From Candidatus Woesearchaeota archaeon (GTDB lineage: Archaea; Nanobdellota; Nanobdellia; Woesearchaeales; JAFGUC01): a stretch of 64,000 nt of DNA. The position numbers and the translations under genes were made by a program. The notes beneath the pieces were generated by a model. The model made no database searches and was not told the DNA's origin. It was given only the letters and a program-made list of their open reading frames with translations. Location: the NCBI GenBank assembly GCA_016938695.1, contig JAFGUC010000024.1:434001-498000 (forward strand). Direction: 5' to 3'. The first letter of the stretch is position 1. Each line of letters begins with the position of its first letter. Of the stretch, positions 19,848 to 32,200 are shown one piece after another.

Positions 19848-20654
19848 TTAACCTATATATGATATTTTTCCCGTTTCGTCGGATTTTCCAGAATTACTCA
19901 AGTTACTTGAAATAATCATGTTGGCTTCAAGCGTCTTGATTTCTTTATCCAGTTTTTTGATGTTAACTTTGAATGGGAATTTTTTAGAAAGTAATTTTAA
20001 AATCTCTCTTGCGCCTTTTATTCCTAGATACAAAGGATGATTAATAGTTTCAGCAAGAATGCATACAGCGTCCATTTTCTTGCTTTCTGCCAAACCAACA
20101 AGAAGTCCTGAAACGCCCATAATTGGTCCAACGACACCATATAATTTATCAGTTATATTCTTAACAATCTTATACTCTTTAATTATTTTAGTAGAATTGC
20201 CCGTACAATACATTTTAGGTGTTTTTTCAATTGATTCTAAGCCAAGACCGCCTAGTGTTATAACTTCAGTACACTTTAATTTTTTTGCTAAATCAAGGAT
20301 CAATTGGGAGAATTCATAGCAACTAACCTCATCTGGTGGTTGTATATCTCCTGATAAGAATAAATATGTAATACTTCCAATTTTTTTATAGAATAATTGG
20401 ACTTTTGGAAGTTCAACTAGATTATCTTCATTAACAAAGACTGAGTGGGGAAAAGAACTTGAAGTAATTTCTAAAATTTTTTTAGCTTCAATTTCATCAA
20501 TTAGAAAATCAACAGCAATCTTACCAACATTGCCAATGCCAGGAAGACCTTCAATCAGAATGCTTTTTTTAGGTTCAGCAATATTTGCAAAATATTTAAA
20601 ATACCATATATTGCTTCTCTCAATTTTACTAATTATTTGTTTAATACTAATCAT
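19848..20654 (-). CDS. PAC2-family (proteasome assembly chaperone-like) protein
   Basis: ILIEGLPGIGNVGKIAVDFLI...FLSGDIQPPDEVSCYEFSQLILDLAKKL...LGGLGLE. Confidence 0.88.
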   Translation of the reverse strand: MISIKQIISKIERSNIWYFKYFANIAEPKKSILIEGLPGIGNVGKIAVDFLIDEIEAKKILEITSSSFPHSVFVNEDNLVELPKVQLFYKKIGSITYLFLSGDIQPPDEVSCYEFSQLILDLAKKLKCTEVITLGGLGLESIEKTPKMYCTGNSTKIIKEYKIVKNITDKLYGVVGPIMGVSGLLVGLAESKKMDAVCILAETINHPLYLGIKGAREILKLLSKKFPFKVNIKKLDKEIKTLEANMIISSNLSNSGKSDETGKISYIG

Positions 20655-20817
20655 TTAAAATACCTTGTTCGATTTTAGCTTGAAGTCTATATTTTCCCGT
20701 TTTATCTTCTGGACTATATTTAGCTGGTTTAGGGATTATAGTTTTAGCTCCACAAACAGGACAATTTTCTTTCATAGTGTATTTTTGACACTTAGTACAT
20801 TTGTAAATATGTTTCAT
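20647..20817 (-). CDS. nop10: Ribosome biogenesis protein Nop10 (H/ACA RNP), 56 aa
   Basis: MKHIYKCTKCQKYTMKENCPVCGAKTIIPKPAKYSPEDKTGKYRLQAKIEQGILND; below the ORF-track cutoff; overlaps the start of the PAC2 gene. Confidence 0.93.
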   Translation of the reverse strand: MKHIYKCTKCQKYTMKENCPVCGAKTIIPKPAKYSPEDKTGKYRLQAKIEQGILND

Positions 20818-20840
20818 TTTAATCCTTCACGCTGTTTTAT

Positions 20841-21386
20841 TTATATTTTTTTGTGTATTGCTGGGTGAATTACAATAAAATAAATTAAAATTGCAAATAT
20901 TATGCTCCCAAGTCCGATAATTATGTAATCAGTTATAGTTGCTTTTTCAGGTTCATCAATTAATTCTGAATTTTGCATGATTCCCATGATTTCATCATTA
21001 CTTGTTTTATTTGGATAATTAAGATTTGTCAAATTAATTTTTTTGTAGCAAAACTCATTATTCTCATTAAATACTTTTAATTCTACAAAACCACTTCTAG
21101 CAAGGTAGCAATTTGCTTCAAGCATTATCTCTTGATTTGAAAATTGGTTTATTGGTATTTCAGGATAAGTATTAAAGAAAATACCAGAACTGCCATAAAA
21201 CCTTGCAACAGTAAAATCATTATTATAATTTAAACCCTTAAAATCAAGTTTAATAAAGAATGGTGAACCATCACAATAAATTTCTTTAGACATTTGAATT
21301 AAATTAAACCTATTACACTCTTTAGGTTCGGCAATGACAAAAGTACTAAACAATAGTATTGCAATAATTATTAATGAAAACTTCAT
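20841..21386 (-). CDS. Secreted/membrane hypothetical protein
   Basis: Signal peptide and C-terminal TM helix. Confidence 0.6.
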   Translation of the reverse strand: MKFSLIIIAILLFSTFVIAEPKECNRFNLIQMSKEIYCDGSPFFIKLDFKGLNYNNDFTVARFYGSSGIFFNTYPEIPINQFSNQEIMLEANCYLARSGFVELKVFNENNEFCYKKINLTNLNYPNKTSNDEIMGIMQNSELIDEPEKATITDYIIIGLGSIIFAILIYFIVIHPAIHKKI

Positions 21387-21459
21387 AATTTCTATTTTAC
21401 ATTAATTCCTTTTTAAACTTTGTGTAGAGAGTAAGTTTATATAGCAGTTTATCTAAAGA

Positions 21460-22092
21460 GTGGTCATGAATATCTTAAATATAATTTTTCACAGAGAATT
21501 GCTTGAAATCAGAAGACAATTCTTGCATTTGATTCTTGGTTTGATTTTTTCATTTCTAATTTTAATTGGAAAATTTGACGTAACATTATTTACTTTCATT
21601 TTAGTTTTTTCAATTGCATTTTCATTTATCTCCAAAAAAACATACATCCCTGTTGTAACTTTTTTCCTAGATTATTTTGATAGGCCTAGCGACATTAGGA
21701 TTTTTCCAGGAAAAGGTTTTATAACATTCCTAATTGGTTCTTTAGGTAGTGTAATTGTCTTCGAATTATTGTTAGGAAATAGACTTGCAGCATTTATTGC
21801 AGTTTTATCATTAACAATTGGAGATTCAATGTCTACAATATATGGTCATAGTTTTGGAAAAATTCAAAATCCATTTAATAAAAGAAAAACAGTAGAAGGT
21901 ATGATTTTTGCATTACTATTTTTATCATTTGCATTACTCTTAGTTTTACCTTGGTACATCGCAATTGTAATTGGAATAGTTGCTGCTTTTGTTGAAACAT
22001 TAGAAGTAAAGATTTTTGGTAAGGTAGTTGATGATAATATCTACTTACCATTAATTGTTGGTTCTATTATGATATTATTTGGTGTTCTTTAG
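21460..22092 (+). CDS. Diacylglycerol/polyprenol (dolichol) kinase-like membrane protein
   Basis: GDSMSTIYGHSFGKIQNPFNKRKTVEGMIFALLF motif; multiple TM segments. Confidence 0.75.
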   Translation: MVMNILNIIFHRELLEIRRQFLHLILGLIFSFLILIGKFDVTLFTFILVFSIAFSFISKKTYIPVVTFFLDYFDRPSDIRIFPGKGFITFLIGSLGSVIVFELLLGNRLAAFIAVLSLTIGDSMSTIYGHSFGKIQNPFNKRKTVEGMIFALLFLSFALLLVLPWYIAIVIGIVAAFVETLEVKIFGKVVDDNIYLPLIVGSIMILFGVL

Positions 22093-22937
22093 AAATGTTT
22101 TCTAAACGCAGCAATTGCAACTTCAACCTGCTTAATAGTTGGTTTTTTAGTTGTAATTTTCTGGAATAACAGACCAGGAGATATAAGAATTTTAATTAAA
22201 ATATTTTTTTCATGTTTTGCACTAAACTTCAATACCTCATAACTAATACCAGCAATCAAAGGTAGTAATAAAACTCTAGATAATACTTTAGCAATAAAAC
22301 CCTCTGTTTGGACAATTGAAAAAACAATTATACTAACAATCATTACCAAGAATAAAAAACTAGTTCCACAACGAGGATGAATTGTTGTATACTTAACAGC
22401 CTTTTTAGGAGTTACTAATTCCCAATCCTTTAAATCTTCATAACAATTAATTGTTGCATGCTCTGCACCATGATATTGGAATACTCGCCTAATGTCTGGC
22501 ATGAAATTAATTATCAATAAATATACAGTAAAAATTCCAATTCTAATTAACCCATCAATAAAATTAAACAATAATCCTTGACTTGTGATTAATTTTTTAG
22601 TCAAGAATAATGGAAGAACAACAAATAATCCAATTGTTACAAGAATTGCAAAAGCTGTTGTAAAAAAAGTTTCTTTTTTAGAAATTTCTCCTTCGTCACC
22701 AGCGACTTGCGCAGAATAGTTTAATGTTTTAAAACCAACTTGTAGCATTTCAACTAGATTGACAACACCACGAATCAAAGGTAATCCTAATATCTTGTAC
22801 TTCTCAGAAATTGACTTGAACCTTTCGGATACAACAATTATTTTTCCATTTGGGTCTCGTACAGCAGTACTTATTTTATGCTGTGATTTAAACATCACTC
22901 CTTCAATAACTGCTTGTCCGCCGATTGGAATTGTCAT
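22089..22937 (-). CDS. DUF1385 family membrane protein
   Basis: IPIGGQAVIEGVMFKS...YHGAEHATINCYE...HPRCGTSFLFLVMI. Confidence 0.88.
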   Translation of the reverse strand: MTIPIGGQAVIEGVMFKSQHKISTAVRDPNGKIIVVSERFKSISEKYKILGLPLIRGVVNLVEMLQVGFKTLNYSAQVAGDEGEISKKETFFTTAFAILVTIGLFVVLPLFLTKKLITSQGLLFNFIDGLIRIGIFTVYLLIINFMPDIRRVFQYHGAEHATINCYEDLKDWELVTPKKAVKYTTIHPRCGTSFLFLVMIVSIIVFSIVQTEGFIAKVLSRVLLLPLIAGISYEVLKFSAKHEKNILIKILISPGLLFQKITTKKPTIKQVEVAIAAFRKHF

Positions 22938-23029
22938 GTTAATAGAATTTCCAGAGTTTATTTATATATTTTATCTAATTTTTGCCTGAATCACAAAATA
23001 ATTAAATAATTAATTCTTTATTGAAAAGT

Positions 23030-23164
23030 ATGGATCTAAAAAATCTTCTAAAGAAATATCCAAATTTAATTACAAAATGTCGTGAATGGGATTGTTCATA
23101 TGACGAAGCAGTAAAAAAATTAGATTCGCAAAAAAAGAAAGGAACACTTCTCGAATACTTCTAA
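23030..23164 (+). CDS. Small hypothetical protein (44 aa)
   Basis: MDLKNLLKKYPNLITKCREWDCSYDEAVKKLDSQKKKGTLLEYF. Confidence 0.35.
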   Translation: MDLKNLLKKYPNLITKCREWDCSYDEAVKKLDSQKKKGTLLEYF

Positions 23165-23273
23165 TAATTTCTTTCAAAAATTTCTTCAGTTTTGTTAAGT
23201 CACAAATGACAAATCAATGGAAATCTTTATATACAAATTAATTTGATTAATTAGTATTGTACAAACTTAAATT

Positions 23274-26200
23274 GTGAGATTGTTTTTTTTGGTTTTAAAA
23301 AGGGGGAAGGTTAGCACAGTACTTGTGTTGTTGGGCTTAATAGTAGTACTTATGTCCTTTTTGCTTGGAAATAATTTTTCACAATTAAATTCTTATGAAA
23401 CTGAATTCGGTAAAATTGAATGGACGACAAGATTTCATTCGGTAAAGTCAATTTCAGGGGTTCAAATTGAAAAGAACCTAATTTCGATAGACTCAAAGAA
23501 TTTTCCTGAACTAAATAGCCCAGCATATATAATATTTTACAATGTTTCAAATGGTTTAAAATTATTTAGAGACGGTAAAATATGCACAGATTGTGAATTT
23601 ATTTCAAATGAAGATGGAAACTTAATTTTTTACGTGACTCATTTTAGCAGTTACACGTTAAATGATACTTATCGTTTGGATATTTGGGATTCCCAAGAGA
23701 ATAAATCAATTGCAATTTCAAGAGATGCTGTATTTTATGCTAATTATACTAATAATTCCGTTTTTTTAAGTAATGCTACATGTACTATACATTTCTCAGA
23801 TGGTTCTTTTGCCATGAATGTTGATTCAACAAAAAAGAATTACAATTATACCAGAAGTTTTTCATCATCTGGAACAAAGAATTGGAATGTAACTTGTGCC
23901 TTATCAGGATATCCAACGCTTACTATCCAAGACAATATAATTGTTAAAGAACTAGTAATTATTAATCATAATTCTGTGAGTTTATATGATGACATACCTG
24001 CATATTACTTAGATGAAATAAAAAAAATGTGGTTTAATATTGCAGGTGAATCTCATTCTCGTGGTTACAGATACGGTTTAAACTTATTAGAGCAATTTAA
24101 TTCAAATTATTCAGTTGATATTAGTCAATATAGTCCCTTAACATATGCTACTGATGAATTAAGAGTAAGTAATGTTGTTTGGAATGGTGGTTCTTGGGAA
24201 GAGTTTACAGGTGAAAGTCGATGGTACACTTGGAACGCATATGACACGATATCATCTGCAAGTGAAAATTATATTCCTAGTCATATAAATTATAGCAACT
24301 CAAACGGATATGTCTTATCTGCAATTGGTTTTGGTTGGTGTTGGGATATGACTTGGATGAATGATGTCGGTGGAACAACTGATTCAGAATATGGCACAAG
24401 ATGGGCAGGAGCTTCAGACGGAGGTCCTGATGGAGATTTGAGATGGGGTTTAGACGATGATGATTACTCATTAACAGGAAACCGTGTGAATATGGATGAT
24501 TATTTACAAGCAACTCAAAAATACATAAATTATGTTGAAAATTATTTCACAAATACAACTGTCTTTTTTACAACAGGTCCAGTAGATAGCGATTATAATG
24601 ATAATTCAGACACTGAGTTAGGATATCAAAGAGAATTAAAACATAATTATATACGAAATTATGTCAATGAAACAGGAGGATTCTTGTTTGATTATGCAGA
24701 TATTCTTGTGTATAACGACTCTGATGTTTTAACGACATGTTCTTGGAATGGTCACACATATCCTGATTACAGTCCAACAAATAATTATGATTATGATGAA
24801 AGTTGGAATTATGAAGCATACAGTGCTGAAGGAGAAACTGATCATATAGGAGAAGTAGGTGCCCTAAGAATTGGAAAAGCAATTTGGGTATTACTTGCAA
24901 GAATTGCAGGATGGGATGGAACTGTTAATGAAAGTTCAATAAATACAACTCCGGTGTTTGATAATTTTGATGGTTCTACAACCGATTTCTCTTTATACAA
25001 TTCAACAGAATTAGAAAATATAACTAATGCAACAATAGAATCAGTTAATTTTGGAAAGATAAAATTTATTGTACCAATAAACTTTTCAAATCTTAATTTA
25101 AATTCTTTAATTCAAATTTCAAATAAATCTATTTATGTCAACACAACTGCAAGTAGCAAATTAAATGTTCAAGCTGAGTTGACATTTTATGAAGTCAATT
25201 ATCTAAACCCCTTAATTTTAGTAGATGGAGATGTTTGTACCGAATGTCAAATCTTGTTGTATTCAGATGGAAACTTAACATTTAATGTGACACATTTTTC
25301 CAATTATACAATTCAAGATGCAACTGAATTAAGTATCTTTGATTCAAAAGAAAGTAGTTATGCAAATATAGATGAATCTGTTAATTTTTATGCAAATTAT
25401 ACAAATAACTCCGTATTTATTTCCGGTGCAACATGTAACATTTCATTTGAAGATGGTAGCTATCTTATGACTGAGGGAGTTGATTTATATAACTACACAA
25501 GAAATTTTTCTACGTCTGGAACAAAAGAATGGAATGTAAGTTGTAACTCAACAGGATTTGCTTGGCTTAATTTAACCGATAATGTTGAGATTGCAAGTGT
25601 AATTGAAATCTCAGGTTGCGCAAATATTAGTTCACCAGGAACTTATATACTCACAGCAAATATACTAAACTCTGCAAAGAGTTATTGTATAAACATCTCT
25701 ACAAGTAATGTAACACTTAATTGTCAAGGGAATACAATTGATGGAAATGATATAGCAGATAATGGAATATATGTACGAAACATACTGGGAGGTACAACCA
25801 CATTAGAAAATATTTCAATTGTGAATTGTGTCGTATCTGATTGGGATACTGATGGTATAGTGTTTAACAGAATTACTTCAGGAGAAATAATTAATACTAA
25901 CATCTCATCAAGTATTGAAGGAATACACTTCATAAGTTCTGGAAACATAAATTTAGAAGAAATAAACATTGACGGTGTATCTTTGGGAATACTAACCGAA
26001 TCAAGTAGTAACTTAAATTTTACAAATATGTCTATTCACAATTCAAATTCATCAATGAGTCTTGAGTATACAGGAAACACAATTTCAACTAATCTAAATC
26101 TAACAAATACCAATAGAAGTATATTTATTTGGGTAACTTGTGGTCACACATTTAATAATGTTACAGTCGGTCAAGGTTTGCCTTTAAAATATTATGAAAA

Positions 26201-29200
26201 TAGCAATGGAATCATAATTGAAAATAACAATTCAATAGGTGCACTACAATTATGTAATGTTGATAATTCCATTATAAGAAATATAAGTATAATAAACAAT
26301 GAAGGAATTTATTCAACATCAAGTGAACATAACAATTTCTCAGATTTATTTATTAGCAATTCTACAGATAGCGGATTAGAATTTGATAGAGATTCAGATT
26401 ATAATCTTGTTGAAGATTCAGAAATTTATTATGCAGCTAATTCAGGAGTAACAATATATTATGGAGATTATAACACAATTGACAATGTTGATTTTACAGG
26501 AAACAGTTATGGTGTAGATATTTTACGAAATTCATATCATAACACCATAAAAAATTCTAATTTTTTTGATAATTTTCTTTCAGTACTAATCGAACAAACT
26601 TCTAGTAACAATACATTTCATGATAACGTCATTAGTTCTACTATGGCAGGAGTATATATTTACGATACTTCATCGACGTATCCAAATTCAATATATAACA
26701 ATTTCATAAATGCAACATATAACGTATATTTTGATGGTGGAACAAACACTCAGTTTTTTAACACAACTAATCAAACAGGAACAAGAATTTATTCATCAGG
26801 TACAAATATTGGTGGAAACTATTGGTCTAATCCAACTAACACTGGATTTTCTGATTTATGTACTGATTCAGATACAGATGGATTTTGTGATTTAGCATAT
26901 GATGTTATCGCTGAAAGTAGTTGTGTTGTTGGTTCAAATTGTTCATCAAACACAGATTATTTGCCATTAAGTGATGAATTTATTGGAACAGTAATTCAAA
27001 TTACGAATTGTACAAATATTACTTCTGAAGGCGAATATGTTTTAGCTAATGATATTTTAAACTCTACACAATACATATGCATAAATGTTAGTGAAGATAA
27101 TGTAAGTATTGACTGTCAAGGCCATGTAATTGATGGTATAAAAACTCAATTTAGTTCAGGAATTTATACGGACCAAAATGATGCAATTGGATTTAGAAAT
27201 ATTTCATTAAAAAATTGTATATTAACTGATTGGCATTATGGAGTTTATTTTGCAGATTCGGTTTTAATAAGAATAGAGAACTCAACATTTACATCTAATT
27301 ATGATGGGTTAGCAATATATGATTCAGGAAATGTAACAATTATAGACATTTTATCAGAGAACAATACTGGAGATGGTTTTTCTATTGTGGGAGTTTCTAA
27401 TGTTACTATGATTAATGATACTATAAGAAATAATTATGGTGGTGACATTGAAGTTCGAGGTTTATACGATTCTAACGTATTCACAAATGTGACAGGTACT
27501 GGGGATTTACCAATAGTATATTACACTGGTGAGATCCATTTACAAAATTGGAATAATAACTTTTCACAAATGATTTTAACATACATAGGGGATTCAACTT
27601 TAGAGAACATAACTTTGAACAGAACAAACTATCTTGGTTCTTCTATGTATATTCAAGTTTCAGAAAATGTTTCATTACGAAATGTGACAATTCAAAAAGT
27701 AGGTTCTGGAGTTTCATGTTATGGTTGTCAATACCTAAATGTAACTAACTCCTTTTTTTCAGTTCGAAATGATGCTTTGCGAGGAGGATCAAATGTATAC
27801 TTAGATAACTCCACAATAAAAGATTCTGAAACAGGATTAATTATTGAGATTTCAAATTCATCGATTAAAAATTGTATTTTTGAAAATAATACTAATGGTA
27901 TAAATATTTGGGGATACAATCCTGGTGAGAATAATTCAATATATAACAATTTATTCAATAATACAAATAACATAATTTTTAGTGGAAACATCTATGATAA
28001 TTTTTGGAACATAACAAATCAAACAGGAGAGAAAATATTCTCTACAGGAACAAATATTGGAGGAAACTTTTGGGCTGAACAAACCGGATTAGGATATTCG
28101 CAATTATGTTTTGATTTAGATAAGGATGGCTTTTGTGATTTAGCATATGATGTGATAAATGATGTTGGATGTACAAAAGGAATTGATTGTAGTAATAATA
28201 CAGACTATCTTCCATATAGTAATTATGATTTGATTAACCCAACAATAATATCACTTATTAATAAATCTTATATTCATTCAGTAATATTCGAGATTGAAAC
28301 TGATGAGTTCACAAATGTTACAATTAACTATGGACCATCTAGTTCATTAGGAATTTTTGAATATGATGCAAATCATTCAAGACAACACAGTATATATGTT
28401 GGGGGACTGTCTGAAAATGTCACATACTATTATAATTTAACACTTTGCGATTTATACTTGAACTGTTATACATATAGTACATATAATTTTACAACTGATA
28501 ATTCTTCTGTACTTAGAGATGGTTTAATAGGATATTGGTCTTTTGATGACGGAAATGGAACATTAAGTGCAACAATTGAAGATTTAAGTGAAAATGGAAA
28601 TAATGGTACAATTACAGATGATGGTGTTGAAGTAACAAATGGTTTAGTTGGGCCTTATGCTTTATCATTTAATGCCACATCAGGTTACATAAATATTCCT
28701 TACGATGCATCAATGGACTCACTTAATATGACTATTTCAACATGGATTACAAATGATGATGCAACATACTCAACATATGCGTATATAAGAAAAGAAGGAG
28801 AATGGCACATTAGAAAAGGTTCAGGAAATTGGGAATTCACAGGCGAAGGTGGATTAGATGGATTTAGTTCAGATTGGGATTTTGTAAATAATCAAAATGA
28901 ATGGCATTTACATACTGTTACAATAGATAGCACAAATCGAGAATTAAAATTCTATGTTGACGGAATTCAATATGGTGTAACACAAACAATATCTACAGAT
29001 AAACCAATAAGTGGAAATGGAATATTTATTGGCCGTTACAATCAAGATTATCGATGGCAAGGCGATTTAGATGATGTACGAATATACAATCGTGTTTTAG
29101 ATGAAATACAAGTTTACGAGTTATATGATGAAGCATATCAAATTTATCCTATTGTAAATAATACTCAAGTAATCACAACAAATGAAAGTGCTAACATAAT

Positions 29201-32200
29201 TTTTGATGTTAATCAAAATTCAAATGCAACAATAAACTATGGATTAACAACAAACTTGGGGAATTACGAATATGATACAACATATTCAACGTATCATAAT
29301 ATTCCAATAATTAGTTTAACAAATAATACTTTGTATTATTATAACATAACTGTTTGTAGATTGAATGGATATTGCAATACAACAGGTCCATACAATTTTA
29401 CAACAGATGCAACAAATACACATTATATTTCTGGATGTACAAATATAACTTCATCAGGAATATATATCCTGACTGCAAATATAATTAATTCTGCAACAAA
29501 CTATTGTATAAATATTTCTGCAAATAATGTTACTTTTGATGGTCAAGGTTACACACTAGATGGAAATAATGCTGCAGATTATGGAATTTATGTTGGACGT
29601 AGTTCACTCATGAATACCAATGTAACAGTTAAAAATATTACTTTGACTAATTGGGATACTGCAGCAATAAACTATTACCAGGCAATGCGAAATTCCATTG
29701 AGCACATAAACATTACAAGTAACCCTGACATCGGAATTAATTTAGATTATTCAGATTACAATAATGTTTCGTATGTTGTTGGGTCAGAAAATATGGGTTC
29801 AGCAATTACTATAAATTCCTATTCCGATTATAATATTATTGATCATATCGACATTAAAAATAATCCTACTGGAGTTTTTATTGCTTATTCAGGTGCAATT
29901 CAGAACCTACTAAAAAATTCAAGAATACTTAACAGCAGTAATTATGATATACGTTTTGTTTCAGGCAGTACTTCAGAATGTAACAATAATATTTCAAACG
30001 TTACTGGAACAGGAAATAAACCAATATTTCACTCAAACGGACCAGTAAATATAGATGGATGGAATAATAACGTTTCCATGATTAGTTTATGTAATTCTGA
30101 TTACTCAAATATATCAAATGTAGTTTTAGATTATGAATATCATGGAGGAAATAAAATAATCTTATATCAAACTGATTATTCAAACTTTTCTAATATAACT
30201 ATAAGAAATGCAGAAAGAGGAATATATGCATCGAGTTGTGCAAATAATTATTTTAGCAACTTAAATTTATCCGATTCAACATTTGGTTTTTACTTATTTT
30301 GGACAAATTCAATTAATAATTTATTTAACAATTCATATTTTTTCAATAACACATATGGATTATATATGGATAATGATATCAACAATATAACGATAATTAA
30401 TAGTCAAATCATAAATAATACAAATGGAATTGTGTTCGGTGGATTACTAGGGCCAAATACTCTTTACAATAATTATTTTGGTAATACTAATAATGTTATT
30501 TTAGGTGGTTCTGCATATACACATTCCTTTAATACCACTAGTCAAGTTGGAGCAAGAATTTATTCTTCAGGTACAAATATTGGAGGAAACTATTGGTCAA
30601 ACCCAACGAGAACAGGTTATTCAGATACATGCACTGATTCAGATACTAATGGATTTTGTGATTCCGCGTATAACATTTCAACTGGAACTTCATGTATTGT
30701 AGGATTAGATTGCGGAAATAACACTGATTATCTTCCATTAAGTAACTTATATTCTGTAGATATTTTAGCTCCAGTAATATCTTCTTTAGTAAATACAACA
30801 ACAAATGAATCTGTTACAATTACTTTCACAACCAACGAAGCAGCAAACTTAACAATAAACTATGGAACAATGTTAGAAAGTTCATTAAGTAATACCTCAT
30901 TTTCAATTTTACACAATGAGTCAATAACAGGGCTTACAAATAATACTATGTACTATTATAACATAACGGTCTGCGATTCATTAGGTAATTGTAATACAAC
31001 TAATACATATAATTTTACAACGAAACAAAATACTGGGTCGCTAATATACAATCTATCTGCATTTTATACAGGCTCAACAATTGTAAATTCATCAATAAAT
31101 TTCTTCGCAAATTATTCAAATAATTCTGTTCTAATTTCTGGAGCAACGTGTAATATAAGTTTTTACGATGGAACAATTTCAATGACTGAAGGAATTAATT
31201 TGTACAACTACACAAGAAATTTTTCAAGTGAAGGAACATATGATTGGAATATAAGTTGTTACAAAACAGGATATTTAACATTACAAGAAAATAATTCAAT
31301 AACAATAAACAATGCAAGTGTACGCTCAGTAATTGAAGTATTCCGTGATACTGGAATGGTTCCATATACTGTTTTATTTAATGCAAAAAATTCAAGTTCA
31401 GATTTTGGAGAAATAATTCGTTACGATTGGAACTTTAATGAATCAAATAATAAATATTCTCAAACAGATAATGGAAGATTAGTAGGTCACATGTTTAATA
31501 GTTCTGGAATATTTAATGTAAGTTTAACAGTAACTGATGAACAAGGAAATAATGATACTTCATATATAACAATCACAGTTGTTCCAGTTCCAGTAACTGC
31601 AGAAACATATTATATTGCATCAGATGGTAATGATAGTAATAATGGTACTTCACCACTTTTTCCTTGGAAAACAACTGCAAAGATAAATGCAATGGCATCA
31701 TCAATGCCTAATGGAAGTCAAATTTTATTTAGGCGAAATGATACTTTCGATTTAGAAAATAATACTTGGTTTTTGGATGAAAATTTAATTAGAGCAGGTC
31801 CAGAGTATATTAAATTAGGTGCCTATGGAACAGGAAATAAACCTTACATTTATTGTGAGAACTGTTCAAGTGATGGAACAATAAATACTAATCAAAGAAC
31901 TGAAGGAAATGGAATTATTATTGAAGATATACATTTCTCAGGATTTTTGTGGTTAATGCCAACGTATTACAGTATGACACAACCAACCGGATTTAGAGAA
32001 CCAGGACTTCAAATAATTGTGCGTAATCTTGATCTTTATCCAGATGGAAATTTAGGAGTCTGGTCCAGTAGTGGAGTTACTATGGAAGACTGTTACGTGG
32101 ATAATACTCAAAGTGGTGTTGGATTTGGTTCATCGAATTGGCCAGGTATTAACTATTTTTATGCAAATCATATTGAAGTTGAAAATGCATATAGTCATTG

